DNA of 64,000 bases, from assembly GCF_001456955.1 (NCBI RefSeq), contig NZ_KQ758468.1, positions 62,001 to 126,000 on the forward strand. The letters run 5' to 3'. Positions 37,446 to 44,643 of the stretch are shown in pieces. The notes under the pieces were generated by a model. It did no database searches, was not told where the DNA came from, and saw only the letters and a list, made by a program, of their open reading frames with translations. Position 1 is the stretch's first letter. The number at the start of each line of letters is the position of its first letter. Source of the DNA: Microbacterium enclense. GTDB taxonomy: Bacteria > Actinomycetota > Actinomycetes > Actinomycetales > Microbacteriaceae. The translations under genes were made by a program, and so were the position numbers.

Positions 37446-38084
37446 TCAGGCGTCGGTGGGGCGCGTGGTGAGCTGCAAGAGGCCTTCGCCCGTCGTCGAG
37501 AGCGCACCGATGACCGCGGGCGACGACTGGATCTCCTGGATGAGCGAGCGATACGCCGTCGTCACGGCGTCGCGACGCACGGGGTCCGCCACCGCGCCAT
37601 TGGCCAGCACACGCGGGATGAGCACCGTGCCGCCCGCACGGACGAGGCGCAGGCCGTGCTCGACGTACTCGATCACGCCCTCGGGGTCGGCATCGATGAA
37701 GACGATGTCGTACGACGCCTCATTCATCCGCGGCAGAACGTGCGACGCCCGGCCGGTGATGAAACGTGCCCGCGCCGCGGGGATGCGCGCATCGATGAAG
37801 GCGGAACGGGCGGCGCCGAGGTGCTCGGGCTCGTTGTCGATCGTCGTGAGGGTGGCGCGCGGAGAACCGTGCAAGAGCCACAGACCGGACACGCCGCCAC
37901 CGGTGCCCACCTCGACGATGTTCAGGGCACGGGATGCCGCGGCGATGACGGCCGTCTGCGCGCCGACCGCCGCGCTGATCGGCGCGGCTCCGAGTTCGAG
38001 GGCGTGCGCCCGGGCACGAGCGATGTGCTCGGGCTCGACCGTCGACTCCTGCACGAACCGTTCGTTCGCCTGCTGACCGCTCAC
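37446..38084 (-). CDS. Class I SAM-dependent O-methyltransferase
   Basis: A 212-residue enzyme of the catechol/caffeoyl-CoA O-methyltransferase group. SAM site ALNIVEVGTGGGVSGLWLL at about 45-65, acidic ribose-binding TIDNEPEH, and the metal-site region YDIVFIDADPEGVIEYVEH. In actinobacteria it usually sits near tatB and sigE, as here next to tatB; its substrate is unknown. GTG 38084 is preferred since GGAGG lies five bases before it; ATG 38096 is the other option. Divergent from tatB. Confidence 0.88.
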   Translation of the reverse strand: MSGQQANERFVQESTVEPEHIARARAHALELGAAPISAAVGAQTAVIAAASRALNIVEVGTGGGVSGLWLLHGSPRATLTTIDNEPEHLGAARSAFIDARIPAARARFITGRASHVLPRMNEASYDIVFIDADPEGVIEYVEHGLRLVRAGGTVLIPRVLANGAVADPVRRDAVTTAYRSLIQEIQSSPAVIGALSTTGEGLLQLTTRPTDA

Positions 38085-38144
38085 GTGGACCTCCATCCTT
38101 CAGGCTAGACGGCCGACCGGTGCGGGACCCCCAGGCGCGGCCGG

Positions 38145-38150
38145 TAATCT
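38145..38150 (+). promoter_or_regulatory. -10 box TAATCT of tatB
   Basis: Six bases before ATG 38157. An oppositely directed TAGCCT at 38102-38107 could serve the methyltransferase gene. Confidence 0.5.
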
Positions 38151-38156
38151 AAAGCC

Positions 38157-38528
38157 ATGTTCTTCGGCCTCACGATCGAGAAGCTGATGCTGATCGGCGT
38201 GATCGCCGCGGTACTCATCGGACCCGAGCGTCTGCCGCGCTACGCGGAGGCCCTCGCGAAGTTCACCAAGCGCGCGAAAGAGACGCTGCAGGGCGCACGA
38301 TCCCGGATGCGCGACGAGATGGGCCCCGAGTTCGACGACGTCGACTGGAAGAAGCTCGATCCGCGTCAGTACGACCCGCGTCGCATCATCCGCGAAGCGC
38401 TGCTCGAAGACACCCCCACCGCGACGATGCGCGCGGCCGGCGCAGCGGCTCTCGCGGCGCGCGAGAAGCCCGAGACGACGCCGTTCGTTGCGGGGGATCG
38501 TCCGCCCTTCGACGACGAAGCGACCTGA
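38157..38528 (+). CDS. tatB: Sec-independent protein translocase protein TatB
   Basis: A 123-residue membrane protein of the twin-arginine export machine, which recognises folded precursors together with TatC. A single N-terminal membrane helix (LTIEKLMLIGVIAAVLI), then the hinge GPERLP and a long amphipathic helix (YAEALAKFTKRAKETLQGA), then a charged variable tail. The length and the Glu near the helix start fit TatB rather than TatA. No tatC or tatA in the window; in actinobacteria tatB often stands apart. Confidence 0.9.
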   Translation: MFFGLTIEKLMLIGVIAAVLIGPERLPRYAEALAKFTKRAKETLQGARSRMRDEMGPEFDDVDWKKLDPRQYDPRRIIREALLEDTPTATMRAAGAAALAAREKPETTPFVAGDRPPFDDEAT

Positions 38529-38590
38529 CCCGACTCCCGGCGGAACGAGGTTGCCGACGGGGCAGGACCTCGGCCGGTCGCAGCCGCAGC

Positions 38591-38860
38591 GTGACGGGCG
38601 GCACGGCGAGCTCGGATGCCGTGGGTGCGTCGCTCGTGGTGTCACGGCAACAGGGGGTGCCACGGGAACAGGGCGATCGGGCTCGCCGCGGCCTGTTCTC
38701 GATGCAAGGTCCTGTTCTGGTGACGGTGGCGGCGCGAGCTCGGATGCCGTGGGGGCGTCGCTCCCGGTGTCACCGAAACAGGGGATGTCACGGGAACAGG
38801 ACGATCGGGCCCGCCGCGGCCTGTCCTCGATGCAACGTCCTGTTCTGGTGACGGGGGGCG
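38591..38860. repeat. Two 128-base tandem repeats between tatB and mrp
   Basis: The word GTGACGG recurs at 38591, 38720 and 38848, marking copies of 129 and 128 bases. Both contain GAGCTCGGATGCCGTGGG, a GTCACNNNAACAGG block and, inverted to it, CCTGTTCTGGTGAC, so each could form a stem of about 100-base span. About ten bases differ. It makes up most of the 345-base gap 38529-38873; no frame in it looks coding. Confidence 0.92.
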
Positions 38861-38873
38861 CGGCGAGCCCCCG

Positions 38874-40022
38874 TCAGATGCTGAGGCGCAGCGGCTTGCC
38901 CGAGAGACCGCGGGGACGAACGGCCAGCGCGGCCGCGGCGGCGTCGATCGCCCGGGCGGCCGGGTCGTCGGGCTGCGCGATGACCACCGGGCGTCCGTCG
39001 TCGCCGCCCGTGCGCAGGGCGGGGCTCAGGGGAACGGATGCCAGCAGCGGCACCGCGTTGCCCTCGCTCGACAGGGCGCGGGCCACCTCTTCGCCGCCAC
39101 CCGCGCCGAAAAGGTCGAGCACCGTCCCATCGGGGAGGGTCATGGCGGCCATGTTCTCGATCACGCCGATCGGCTTCTGTCCGGTCTGGCGTGCGACGAG
39201 CCCCGACCGTACGGCCACCTCGGCGGCGGCCGCCTGCGGTGTCGTCACGACCAGCACGTCGGCGTGGGGGAGCAGTTGCCCGACCGAGATCGCCACGTCG
39301 CCGGTGCCCGGCGGCATGTCGAGAAGGAGCACGTCGAGATCGCCGAAGAACACGTCGGTGAGGAACTGCTGCACGGTGCGGTGCAGCATCGGTCCGCGCC
39401 ACGCCACCGCGCCCGCGGCATCCTCTCCCGGGCGGCGCAGGAACATACCGATGGAGATGACCTTCACACCGTAGGCGACCGGCGGGAGGATGAGGTCGTC
39501 GAGCTTCGTCGGCGCCGGGGGCAGTCCGTCGGCGTCGACGAGCCCCAGCAGACCCGGGATCGAGAAGCCGTGCACGTCGGCATCCACGAGTCCGACGCGC
39601 AGCCCGCGCGTCGCGAGTGCGACCGCGAGATTGGCCGTGACGGTCGACTTGCCGACGCCGCCCTTGCCGCTGGTCACCGCGATGACGCGGGTGAGCGAAT
39701 CGGGGCCGAAGGGCATCTCGCGTTTCGCGCGGCCGCCCCGGAGCTTCTCGGTGAGCGCCTTGCGCTCGTCGGGCGACATCACGCCGACCCGCACGTCGAC
39801 CGCGTCGACCCCGGCGACCGAGGCCGCGGCATCCCGTACATCGCGCTCGATGCGGTCCGCGGCGGGGCACCCGACGATCGTCAGGGCGATCGCGACGTCG
39901 GCGGTCGAGCCGTGCACGTCGACGGCGCGCACCATATCGAGCTCGCCGAGGGGCCGACGGAGCTCGGGGTCGGTCACGGCGGCGACGGCTGCGCGCACGC
40001 GCTCGGCGAGCTCGGCGGTCAC
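38874..40022 (-). CDS. mrp: Mrp/NBP35-type P-loop ATPase, iron-sulfur carrier
   Basis: A 382-residue protein: N-terminal FeS-assembly-P (DUF59) domain at about 5-85 (VTDPELRRPLGELDMVRAV) and a deviant Walker A ATPase domain (IAVTSGKGGVGKSTVTANLA, about 115-135; LLLDMPPGTGD). Such proteins carry Fe-S clusters to client enzymes. The C-terminal CxxC of classical Mrp is not visible. GTG 40022 overlaps the DUF1003 stop, so it is the last gene of a three-gene operon. Confidence 0.93.
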   Translation of the reverse strand: MTAELAERVRAAVAAVTDPELRRPLGELDMVRAVDVHGSTADVAIALTIVGCPAADRIERDVRDAAASVAGVDAVDVRVGVMSPDERKALTEKLRGGRAKREMPFGPDSLTRVIAVTSGKGGVGKSTVTANLAVALATRGLRVGLVDADVHGFSIPGLLGLVDADGLPPAPTKLDDLILPPVAYGVKVISIGMFLRRPGEDAAGAVAWRGPMLHRTVQQFLTDVFFGDLDVLLLDMPPGTGDVAISVGQLLPHADVLVVTTPQAAAAEVAVRSGLVARQTGQKPIGVIENMAAMTLPDGTVLDLFGAGGGEEVARALSSEGNAVPLLASVPLSPALRTGGDDGRPVVIAQPDDPAARAIDAAAAALAVRPRGLSGKPLRLSI

Positions 40023-40546
40023 GAGGTCGCCCGGCTGTGCTCGTCGCTCTCGTCGAGACGCTCGAGAGCAGCCTTGAGCTCGCTGCGCAGGGTGTCTTTC
40101 GTGATGACCTCGTCGGTCAGGTCGCGCACGGCCATGCGCAGCGCGACGATCTCTCGAGCGAGGTACTCGGTGTCGGCGAGGTTGCGTTCCGCGCGCTGGC
40201 GGTCCTGCTCGATCTGCACGCGGTCGCGGTCGTCTTGGCGGTTCTGCGCGAGGAGGATGAGGGGCGCGGCGTACGACGCCTGCAACGAGAGCACCAGCGT
40301 CAGCGCGGTGAAGCCGATCGCGGCGGAGTCGAAGCGCCAGTCGTCGGGGGCGATCGAGTTCCACCCCATCCAGAGCACGCAGAAGAGCGTCAGCGACAGC
40401 AGGAACGTCGGCGTCCCCATCGCGCGGGCCACCCACTCGGTGAAGCGTCCGAAGCGGTCGCGCGAGGGCTGCGGTGCGCGCGGGGCGAGCACGCCGGTGC
40501 GCCCGCGGGGTGCGTCGAGGGCGGGCGTCTTGTTGTTGCGTGCCAT
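40019..40546 (-). CDS. DUF1003 membrane protein
   Basis: A 175-residue protein with two membrane helices (about 45-65 and 78-98; FLLSLTLFCVLWMGWNSIAP and LTLVLSLQASYAAPLILLAQ) and a long charged C-terminal coiled coil. The motif PLILLAQNRQDDRDR is the DUF1003 hallmark. Function unknown, often next to MgtE-N proteins in actinobacteria, as here. Starts one base before the previous stop ends (TGATG). Confidence 0.9.
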   Translation of the reverse strand: MARNNKTPALDAPRGRTGVLAPRAPQPSRDRFGRFTEWVARAMGTPTFLLSLTLFCVLWMGWNSIAPDDWRFDSAAIGFTALTLVLSLQASYAAPLILLAQNRQDDRDRVQIEQDRQRAERNLADTEYLAREIVALRMAVRDLTDEVITKDTLRSELKAALERLDESDEHSRATS

Positions 40547-41865
40547 CAGCGCCTCCTCGGGGTCTGCGGGATCTGCGTGGGGATGCTCTGCGTCAAGGTC
40601 GGTCTGACCGTGGCCTTCGGATGGGGATCATCGCTGTCGTGCGTGCGCCAGTCGTCGGGCAGCAGGTAGTCGAGCACGTCGTCGACGCTGACGCAGCCGA
40701 CGAGGCGATGCGCCTGATCGACCACCGGCAGAGAGACGAGGTTGTAGCTGGCGAGCAGGCGCGCCACCTCGGCGGCGGTGGCGTCGGCGGGCACCGGCTC
40801 GAGCGTGTCGTCGATGATCGTGCCCAGACGCTCGTGCGGCGGGTAGCGCAGCATCCGTTGGAAGTGCACCGTGCCGAGCAGGCGGCCCGTCGGCGTCTCG
40901 TACGGCGGCAAGGTGATGAACACGGATGCCGCGAGCGCGGGGTGCAGTTCGTGGCGACGGATGAGGGCCAGGGCCTCGGCCACCGTGGCATCCGCCGAGA
41001 GCACGATCGGCTCGGGCGTCATCAGACCACCCGCGGTGTCGGGTCCGTACTGCAGCAGCGCGCGCACGTCGTCGGCTTCCTCGGGCTCCATCAGCTCGAG
41101 GAGCTGCTCGGAGCGGGACTCGGGCAGCTGACCGAGGAGGTCGGCCGCATCGTCGGGCTCCATGGCATCCAGGATGTCGGCGGCGCGCTCGTCGCCGAGC
41201 TGCTCGAGAATGTGCACCTGCTCGTCTTCGGGCATCTCCTCGAGGGCGTCGGCGAGGCGGTCGTCGCTGAGCTCCTCGGCGACCTCGATCAAGCGCTCCT
41301 CGGGCAGGTCGAGCAGGGTGTTGGCGAGGTCTGCGGGCTTCAGCTCGGAGTAGGTCGCGACGAGCTGCTCGGCGGACTGGGCCTCGCCGGGCGTCTGGTT
41401 CTCGCGGACGGCGCTCCAGGCGGCGAAGGTCGTCGCGCCCTTCGCGAACGGCGACGCGCTCGTGCGGGGGCGGCGGAGGAAGAGCTGGCCCACGTCCCAT
41501 TCGCCGAGGCGGTTGCGTTCGATGGCGACGTCTTCGATGACGGCGCTGCCCGAGCCGTCGACGAGGCTCACGCGGCGGCCGAGCATCTCGGCCATGACCC
41601 GCACCTCGCCGCCGCGCTGTTGGAAGCGGCGGACGTTGATGAGACCGGTGGTGATGACCTGGCCGGCCTGGATGGATGTCACGCGCCCGATGGACACGAA
41701 CACATGTCGACGCCCGGGGATCTCGACGACGAGGCCCACGACGCGCGGTGCGGCGGATGCGCGGTAGATCACCACGACGTCGCGCACCTTGCCCAGGCGG
41801 TCGCCCGCCGGGTCGAACACCGTGCAGCCCGCCAAGCGGGCGACGAAAACCCTCTGCGTGCTCAC
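40546..41865 (-). CDS. MgtE N-domain plus CBS pair protein without channel, PRC-barrel start
   Basis: A 439-residue soluble protein. Residues 1-120 look like two PRC-barrel-type beta domains (FVARLAGCTVFDPAGDRLGK and RRVSLVDGSGSAVIEDV), 165-280 are MgtE_N helical repeats (LDLPEERLIEVAEEL, LEEMPEDEQVHILEQL, LDAMEPDDAADLL), and 285-405 form a CBS pair (GGLMTPEPIVLSADATVAEA). There is no membrane domain, so it cannot carry Mg itself and may sense Mg or nucleotides for a partner. First gene of the operon with DUF1003 and mrp. GTG 41865 follows a TACGCT box by six bases. Confidence 0.85.
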   Translation of the reverse strand: MSTQRVFVARLAGCTVFDPAGDRLGKVRDVVVIYRASAAPRVVGLVVEIPGRRHVFVSIGRVTSIQAGQVITTGLINVRRFQQRGGEVRVMAEMLGRRVSLVDGSGSAVIEDVAIERNRLGEWDVGQLFLRRPRTSASPFAKGATTFAAWSAVRENQTPGEAQSAEQLVATYSELKPADLANTLLDLPEERLIEVAEELSDDRLADALEEMPEDEQVHILEQLGDERAADILDAMEPDDAADLLGQLPESRSEQLLELMEPEEADDVRALLQYGPDTAGGLMTPEPIVLSADATVAEALALIRRHELHPALAASVFITLPPYETPTGRLLGTVHFQRMLRYPPHERLGTIIDDTLEPVPADATAAEVARLLASYNLVSLPVVDQAHRLVGCVSVDDVLDYLLPDDWRTHDSDDPHPKATVRPTLTQSIPTQIPQTPRRR

Positions 41866-41871
41866 TGGACC

Positions 41872-41877
41872 AGCGTA
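41872..41877 (-). promoter_or_regulatory. -10 box TACGCT of the MgtE-N/CBS operon
   Basis: Minus strand, six bases before GTG 41865. Confidence 0.5.
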
Positions 41878-41924
41878 GTCCGCGGCTCATGCGCAACACC
41901 TCGGAACCCCTCAGATGTGCGTGA

Positions 41925-41930
41925 CAGGAT
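41925..41930 (+). promoter_or_regulatory. -10 box CAGGAT of the 41937 gene
   Basis: Six bases before ATG 41937; weaker than the TANNNT boxes because C replaces the first T. Confidence 0.35.
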
Positions 41931-41936
41931 GGTGAA

Positions 41937-42644
41937 ATGAGTATGTTCGCGCAGAGACCGGGAGCCGGTCGCGACGAGGTCGGCGAGAAGGTCGCGTCGT
42001 TCCCGACCTACGAGCAGGCGCAGAAGGCCGTGTCGTCCCTGATCGCCGGTGAGGTGCCCGCGCGCGACATCGCCATCGTCGGCTCGGGGCTGCGTTCGAT
42101 CGAGCGCATCACCGGCAAGCTCGGGTACGCCACCGCCGCCCGCTCCGGAGCGCTGAACGGCCTCATGCTCGGTCTGCTGTTCGCCTTCATCTTCGTGCTC
42201 GGCACACCGACAGTGCAGATCTCGGCGTTCATCGGCGTGCTGCTGGTCGGTATGGCGCTCGGGATGCTGCTGAGCCTCGGCACGTACTCGATCGTGCGGC
42301 GCCGTCGCGACTTCGCGTCGGTGATGCAGGTCGCCGCCGACCACTACGACGTGTGCGTCGCCGCGACCAGCGTTCAGAAGGCCCGCGGCATCGTCGGCCC
42401 CTCGGGGGCTCAGCGTACCGTCGTGTCGCGCCCCGCGCCGGCCGAGACCGCGCCTCCGCGCTACGGCGAGCGTGTGGCCCCCGGCTCCGAGACGCCGGCC
42501 GTGCCGCCGCGACCGCCGGTTCCGGCTGCGCCTCCCGTCGACCAGGAGCCGCCCCGCTACGGCGAGCGGATCACGCCGACCCCCGCTCCGCGCGGCGACG
42601 ACGAGTCTCGCGACGGGTCGGAGAACCCACCGACCGGTTCGTGA
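41937..42644 (+). CDS. General stress protein 17M-type membrane protein
   Basis: A 235-residue protein. N-terminal domain (KVASFPTYEQAQKAVSSLIA, ARDIAIVGSGLRSIERITG) matches the general stress protein 17M-like fold, then two membrane helices (about 67-87 and 93-115), a cytosolic strand region, and a Pro-rich tail from about 160 with two APPRYGERV/EPPRYGERI repeats. The role is unknown. Divergent from the MgtE-N operon; its stop overlaps the next gene by four bases. Confidence 0.8.
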   Translation: MSMFAQRPGAGRDEVGEKVASFPTYEQAQKAVSSLIAGEVPARDIAIVGSGLRSIERITGKLGYATAARSGALNGLMLGLLFAFIFVLGTPTVQISAFIGVLLVGMALGMLLSLGTYSIVRRRRDFASVMQVAADHYDVCVAATSVQKARGIVGPSGAQRTVVSRPAPAETAPPRYGERVAPGSETPAVPPRPPVPAAPPVDQEPPRYGERITPTPAPRGDDESRDGSENPPTGS

Positions 42645-43309
42645 GCGCCCAGCCGGTTCGCATCACCGTCGACCTGCCGGCGGGTCTGTCGGAGATGTCG
42701 GGACTGTGGTCGCCGGTGCCCTCGGCGCGGGCGACGATCGCGTTGGCGCACGGTGCCGGCGCGGGGATGAGTCACCCGTTCCTCGAAGGGCTCGCCGATG
42801 CGCTGGTCGCGGAGGAGGTGTCCGTGTTGCGCTTCGTGTTCCCGTACGTCGAGGCCGGACGACGCATGCCGGGACCCGCGGCGCACGCCGTGGCGACGTG
42901 GAGCGGCGTGCAGACGTGGCTCGCGACGGCGGCGCCGGGTGCATGGATCGCGGCGGGCAAGTCGTACGGCGGGCGGATGGCATCCGTCGCCTGTGCCGAT
43001 GAGGTCATCGCGCCGGCCGCGCTCGTGTACCTGGGGTATCCGCTGCATCCGCCCGGGCGGTCGGACAAGCCCCGCAGCGGGCATCTGCCCGCGATCGCGG
43101 TGCCGCAGTTGTTCGTCGAGGGGGAGAACGACCCGTTCATCGACCCGCGCGAACAGTTCGACGAAGTCGTCGCCGCTTGTCAGGACGCCCGGGTGCACTG
43201 GGTCGCCGGCGGCAATCATTCGTTCGAGGTGAAGGGCGCGCGGCGGCCGGCACAGGAGATCGGTGCGGGGTTGGCAGGCGCGGTGGCGGCGTTTGCGCGC
43301 GGGGTGTGA
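42641..43309 (+). CDS. Small alpha/beta hydrolase, KANL3/Tex30-like
   Basis: A 222-residue hydrolase. Oxyanion region IALAHGAGAGMSHPFLEGLA (about 33-52), nucleophile motif GKSYGGRMAS (Ser near 109), acid in VEGENDPFIDP, and catalytic His in GGNHSFEV. Length and motifs fit the KANL3/Tex30-like (dienelactone hydrolase-related) group; the substrate is unknown. GTG 42641 overlaps the previous stop. Its 3' end, from about 43095, is duplicated in broken form at 43861-44073. Confidence 0.85.
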   Translation: MSAQPVRITVDLPAGLSEMSGLWSPVPSARATIALAHGAGAGMSHPFLEGLADALVAEEVSVLRFVFPYVEAGRRMPGPAAHAVATWSGVQTWLATAAPGAWIAAGKSYGGRMASVACADEVIAPAALVYLGYPLHPPGRSDKPRSGHLPAIAVPQLFVEGENDPFIDPREQFDEVVAACQDARVHWVAGGNHSFEVKGARRPAQEIGAGLAGAVAAFARGV

Positions 43310-43315
43310 TGGCCG

Positions 43316-43828
43316 TCAAACACCTCGTCCGCCGGGCGATCGGCGGGGCTTGTCATCGGTTGGCAGGATGCCACACCGCGAGATCACGATGAGATCGAGC
43401 GCAGGGCGTCCGTCAATCTCAGCCTCGTCCACCGTGACGGACAGCTCGTGTTCATGATTCACGAGATAGACCGAAGCAAAAGGGACCGCGATGCCGAGGT
43501 CCCGCTCTTCCCAGCCGTCGCCGAGGCGACCGGGCAGGTCGGCGATGAAGGTGTCGAAGTCGAATCCGTCGGAAACGTAGACAGCCCATTGACCTGTGTA
43601 GAAAGCGCCCCCGCGCCTCGAAGAAAGCAGGGGATCGGAACAGGAATAGGGTTCGTCGTCCGGTTCGGGCGAGACCTCGTGCGGAGGCGGAACGAGCGCC
43701 GCGATCTCATCGAGAGCGGCGACGGCCTCAGCCCTGACCGTATCGTAGGAAGGTTGATTCAGCGCGCAGCCTCCCGTCGTCAACGGGATAAGCACTAGTG
43801 CTATCGCCTGCAGGAACCTTGCTGTCAC
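43316..43828 (-). CDS. Small lipoprotein, duplicate of the module 2 lipoprotein
   Basis: A 170-residue protein with signal sequence and lipobox TTGGC (Cys21). Mature part YDTVRAEAVAALDEIAALVP, a first Cys in PYSCSDPL, the block FYTGQWAVYVSDGFDFDTFI, VYLVNHEHELSVTVDEAEID and a last Cys in VISRCG. These blocks line up with the lipoprotein at 44125 (FFTGQWAVFVSDDFDIRGFI, VSRCG). GTG 43828 has GGGAGG before it. It is convergent with the small hydrolase (six bases between stops) and no longer next to an effector gene, as orphan immunity genes often are. Confidence 0.65.
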   Translation of the reverse strand: MTARFLQAIALVLIPLTTGGCALNQPSYDTVRAEAVAALDEIAALVPPPHEVSPEPDDEPYSCSDPLLSSRRGGAFYTGQWAVYVSDGFDFDTFIADLPGRLGDGWEERDLGIAVPFASVYLVNHEHELSVTVDEAEIDGRPALDLIVISRCGILPTDDKPRRSPGGRGV

Positions 43829-43860
43829 TTGCCGCCCTCCCTTAGGAGCTCTCGAACCCG

Positions 43861-44073
43861 GTCGGGGCCGCGACTGTTCGTCGAGGGGGGAATGACCCGT
43901 TCGTCAATGTTCGTAGGCAATTCGACGAGGCGGTGGTGTCGCGTCAGGACGCCCGGGTGCATTGGGTCGCCAGCGGTAATCATTCGTTCGAGGTGAAGGG
44001 CGCGCGGCGGCCGGCGGAGGAGATTGGTGCGGGGTTGGCGGGCGTGGTGGCGGCGTTTGCGCGCGGGGTGTGA
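43861..44073 (+). pseudogene. Broken 3' duplicate of the small hydrolase gene
   Basis: Closely matches the end of the 42641 gene: LFVEG, then NDPF, QFDE, QDARVHWVA and NHSFEVKGARRP, to the same stop. A one-base deletion after GAGGGGGG (about 43885) shifts the frame and the first two thirds of the gene are missing, so it cannot work. It lies between two lipoprotein paralogues and marks a tandem duplication of hydrolase end plus lipoprotein. About 50 further bases to 44124 show nothing. Confidence 0.9.
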
Positions 44074-44124
44074 GAACCGGGTAGTGCTGTCGGTGGCGGC
44101 TGCTGAGAGCCGCAACGCGTCGCT

Positions 44125-44643
44125 TCACGGGGTCGGATGCGGGATCGGCGGCGGGAATGTCGCGTCCCGCTCTTCATCAGTGATCTTGCCGCAACGGGAT
44201 ACGGCGAGGAGATCGATGGCTTTCCGTCCATCGATCGTCGCTTCCTCGACCTTCAGCGTCATCCTTGGTGACTCACGCACGAGGTAGACCTCGGCGAAGC
44301 TGACGGGTACCCCAAGTTCCTCGACCCGCCACTCAGCGCCCAGCCGTTGCGGCACGTCGTCGATGAAGCCTCGAATGTCGAAGTCGTCGCTCACGAAGAC
44401 GGCCCATTGCCCCGTGAAAAACGCGCCGTGTCCTTTTTGCAGCGCCAGACCGTCGTCACACGAATATGGTTCGAACTCGGGGGTCACCAACACCGCTTGC
44501 CTGCTGGGCACGAAATCTGCCACGTTCTGCAGAACATCGAGCGTCTCCGCTCGTACTTCCGCGTACGTCGGCAGGTTGGGTGAGCAGCCGACGAGCATCG
44601 CGGCAGTTAGACAGAGACTCGCTACAAGTACGCCGACTCTCAT
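44125..44643 (-). CDS. Small lipoprotein, candidate partner or immunity protein (module 2)
   Basis: A 172-residue protein with lipobox LVGC (Cys20), probably anchored outside the membrane. Mature part TYAEVRAETLDVLQNVADFV, a Cys in PYSCDDGL, FFTGQWAVFVSDDFD and a Cys in AVSRCG; the Pro-rich end is variable. ATG 44643 overlaps the hydrolase stop by four bases, as in module 1. No known family. GC is low at its boundary with the hydrolase gene (25 of 60 bases at 44641-44700). The proposed job, holding the hydrolase in check or presenting it, is inferred. Confidence 0.65.
   Translation of the reverse strand: MRVGVLVASLCLTAAMLVGCSPNLPTYAEVRAETLDVLQNVADFVPSRQAVLVTPEFEPYSCDDGLALQKGHGAFFTGQWAVFVSDDFDIRGFIDDVPQRLGAEWRVEELGVPVSFAEVYLVRESPRMTLKVEEATIDGRKAIDLLAVSRCGKITDEERDATFPPPIPHPTP

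Noticed and set aside
38529..38873. Coding frame across the 128-base repeats
   Set aside because: The one-base difference between copies breaks the frame and codon use is unlike that of the neighbours.
43861..44073. A working small hydrolase or a new small gene
   Set aside because: It matches the 3' end of the neighbouring gene, lacks the nucleophile half and has a frameshift.
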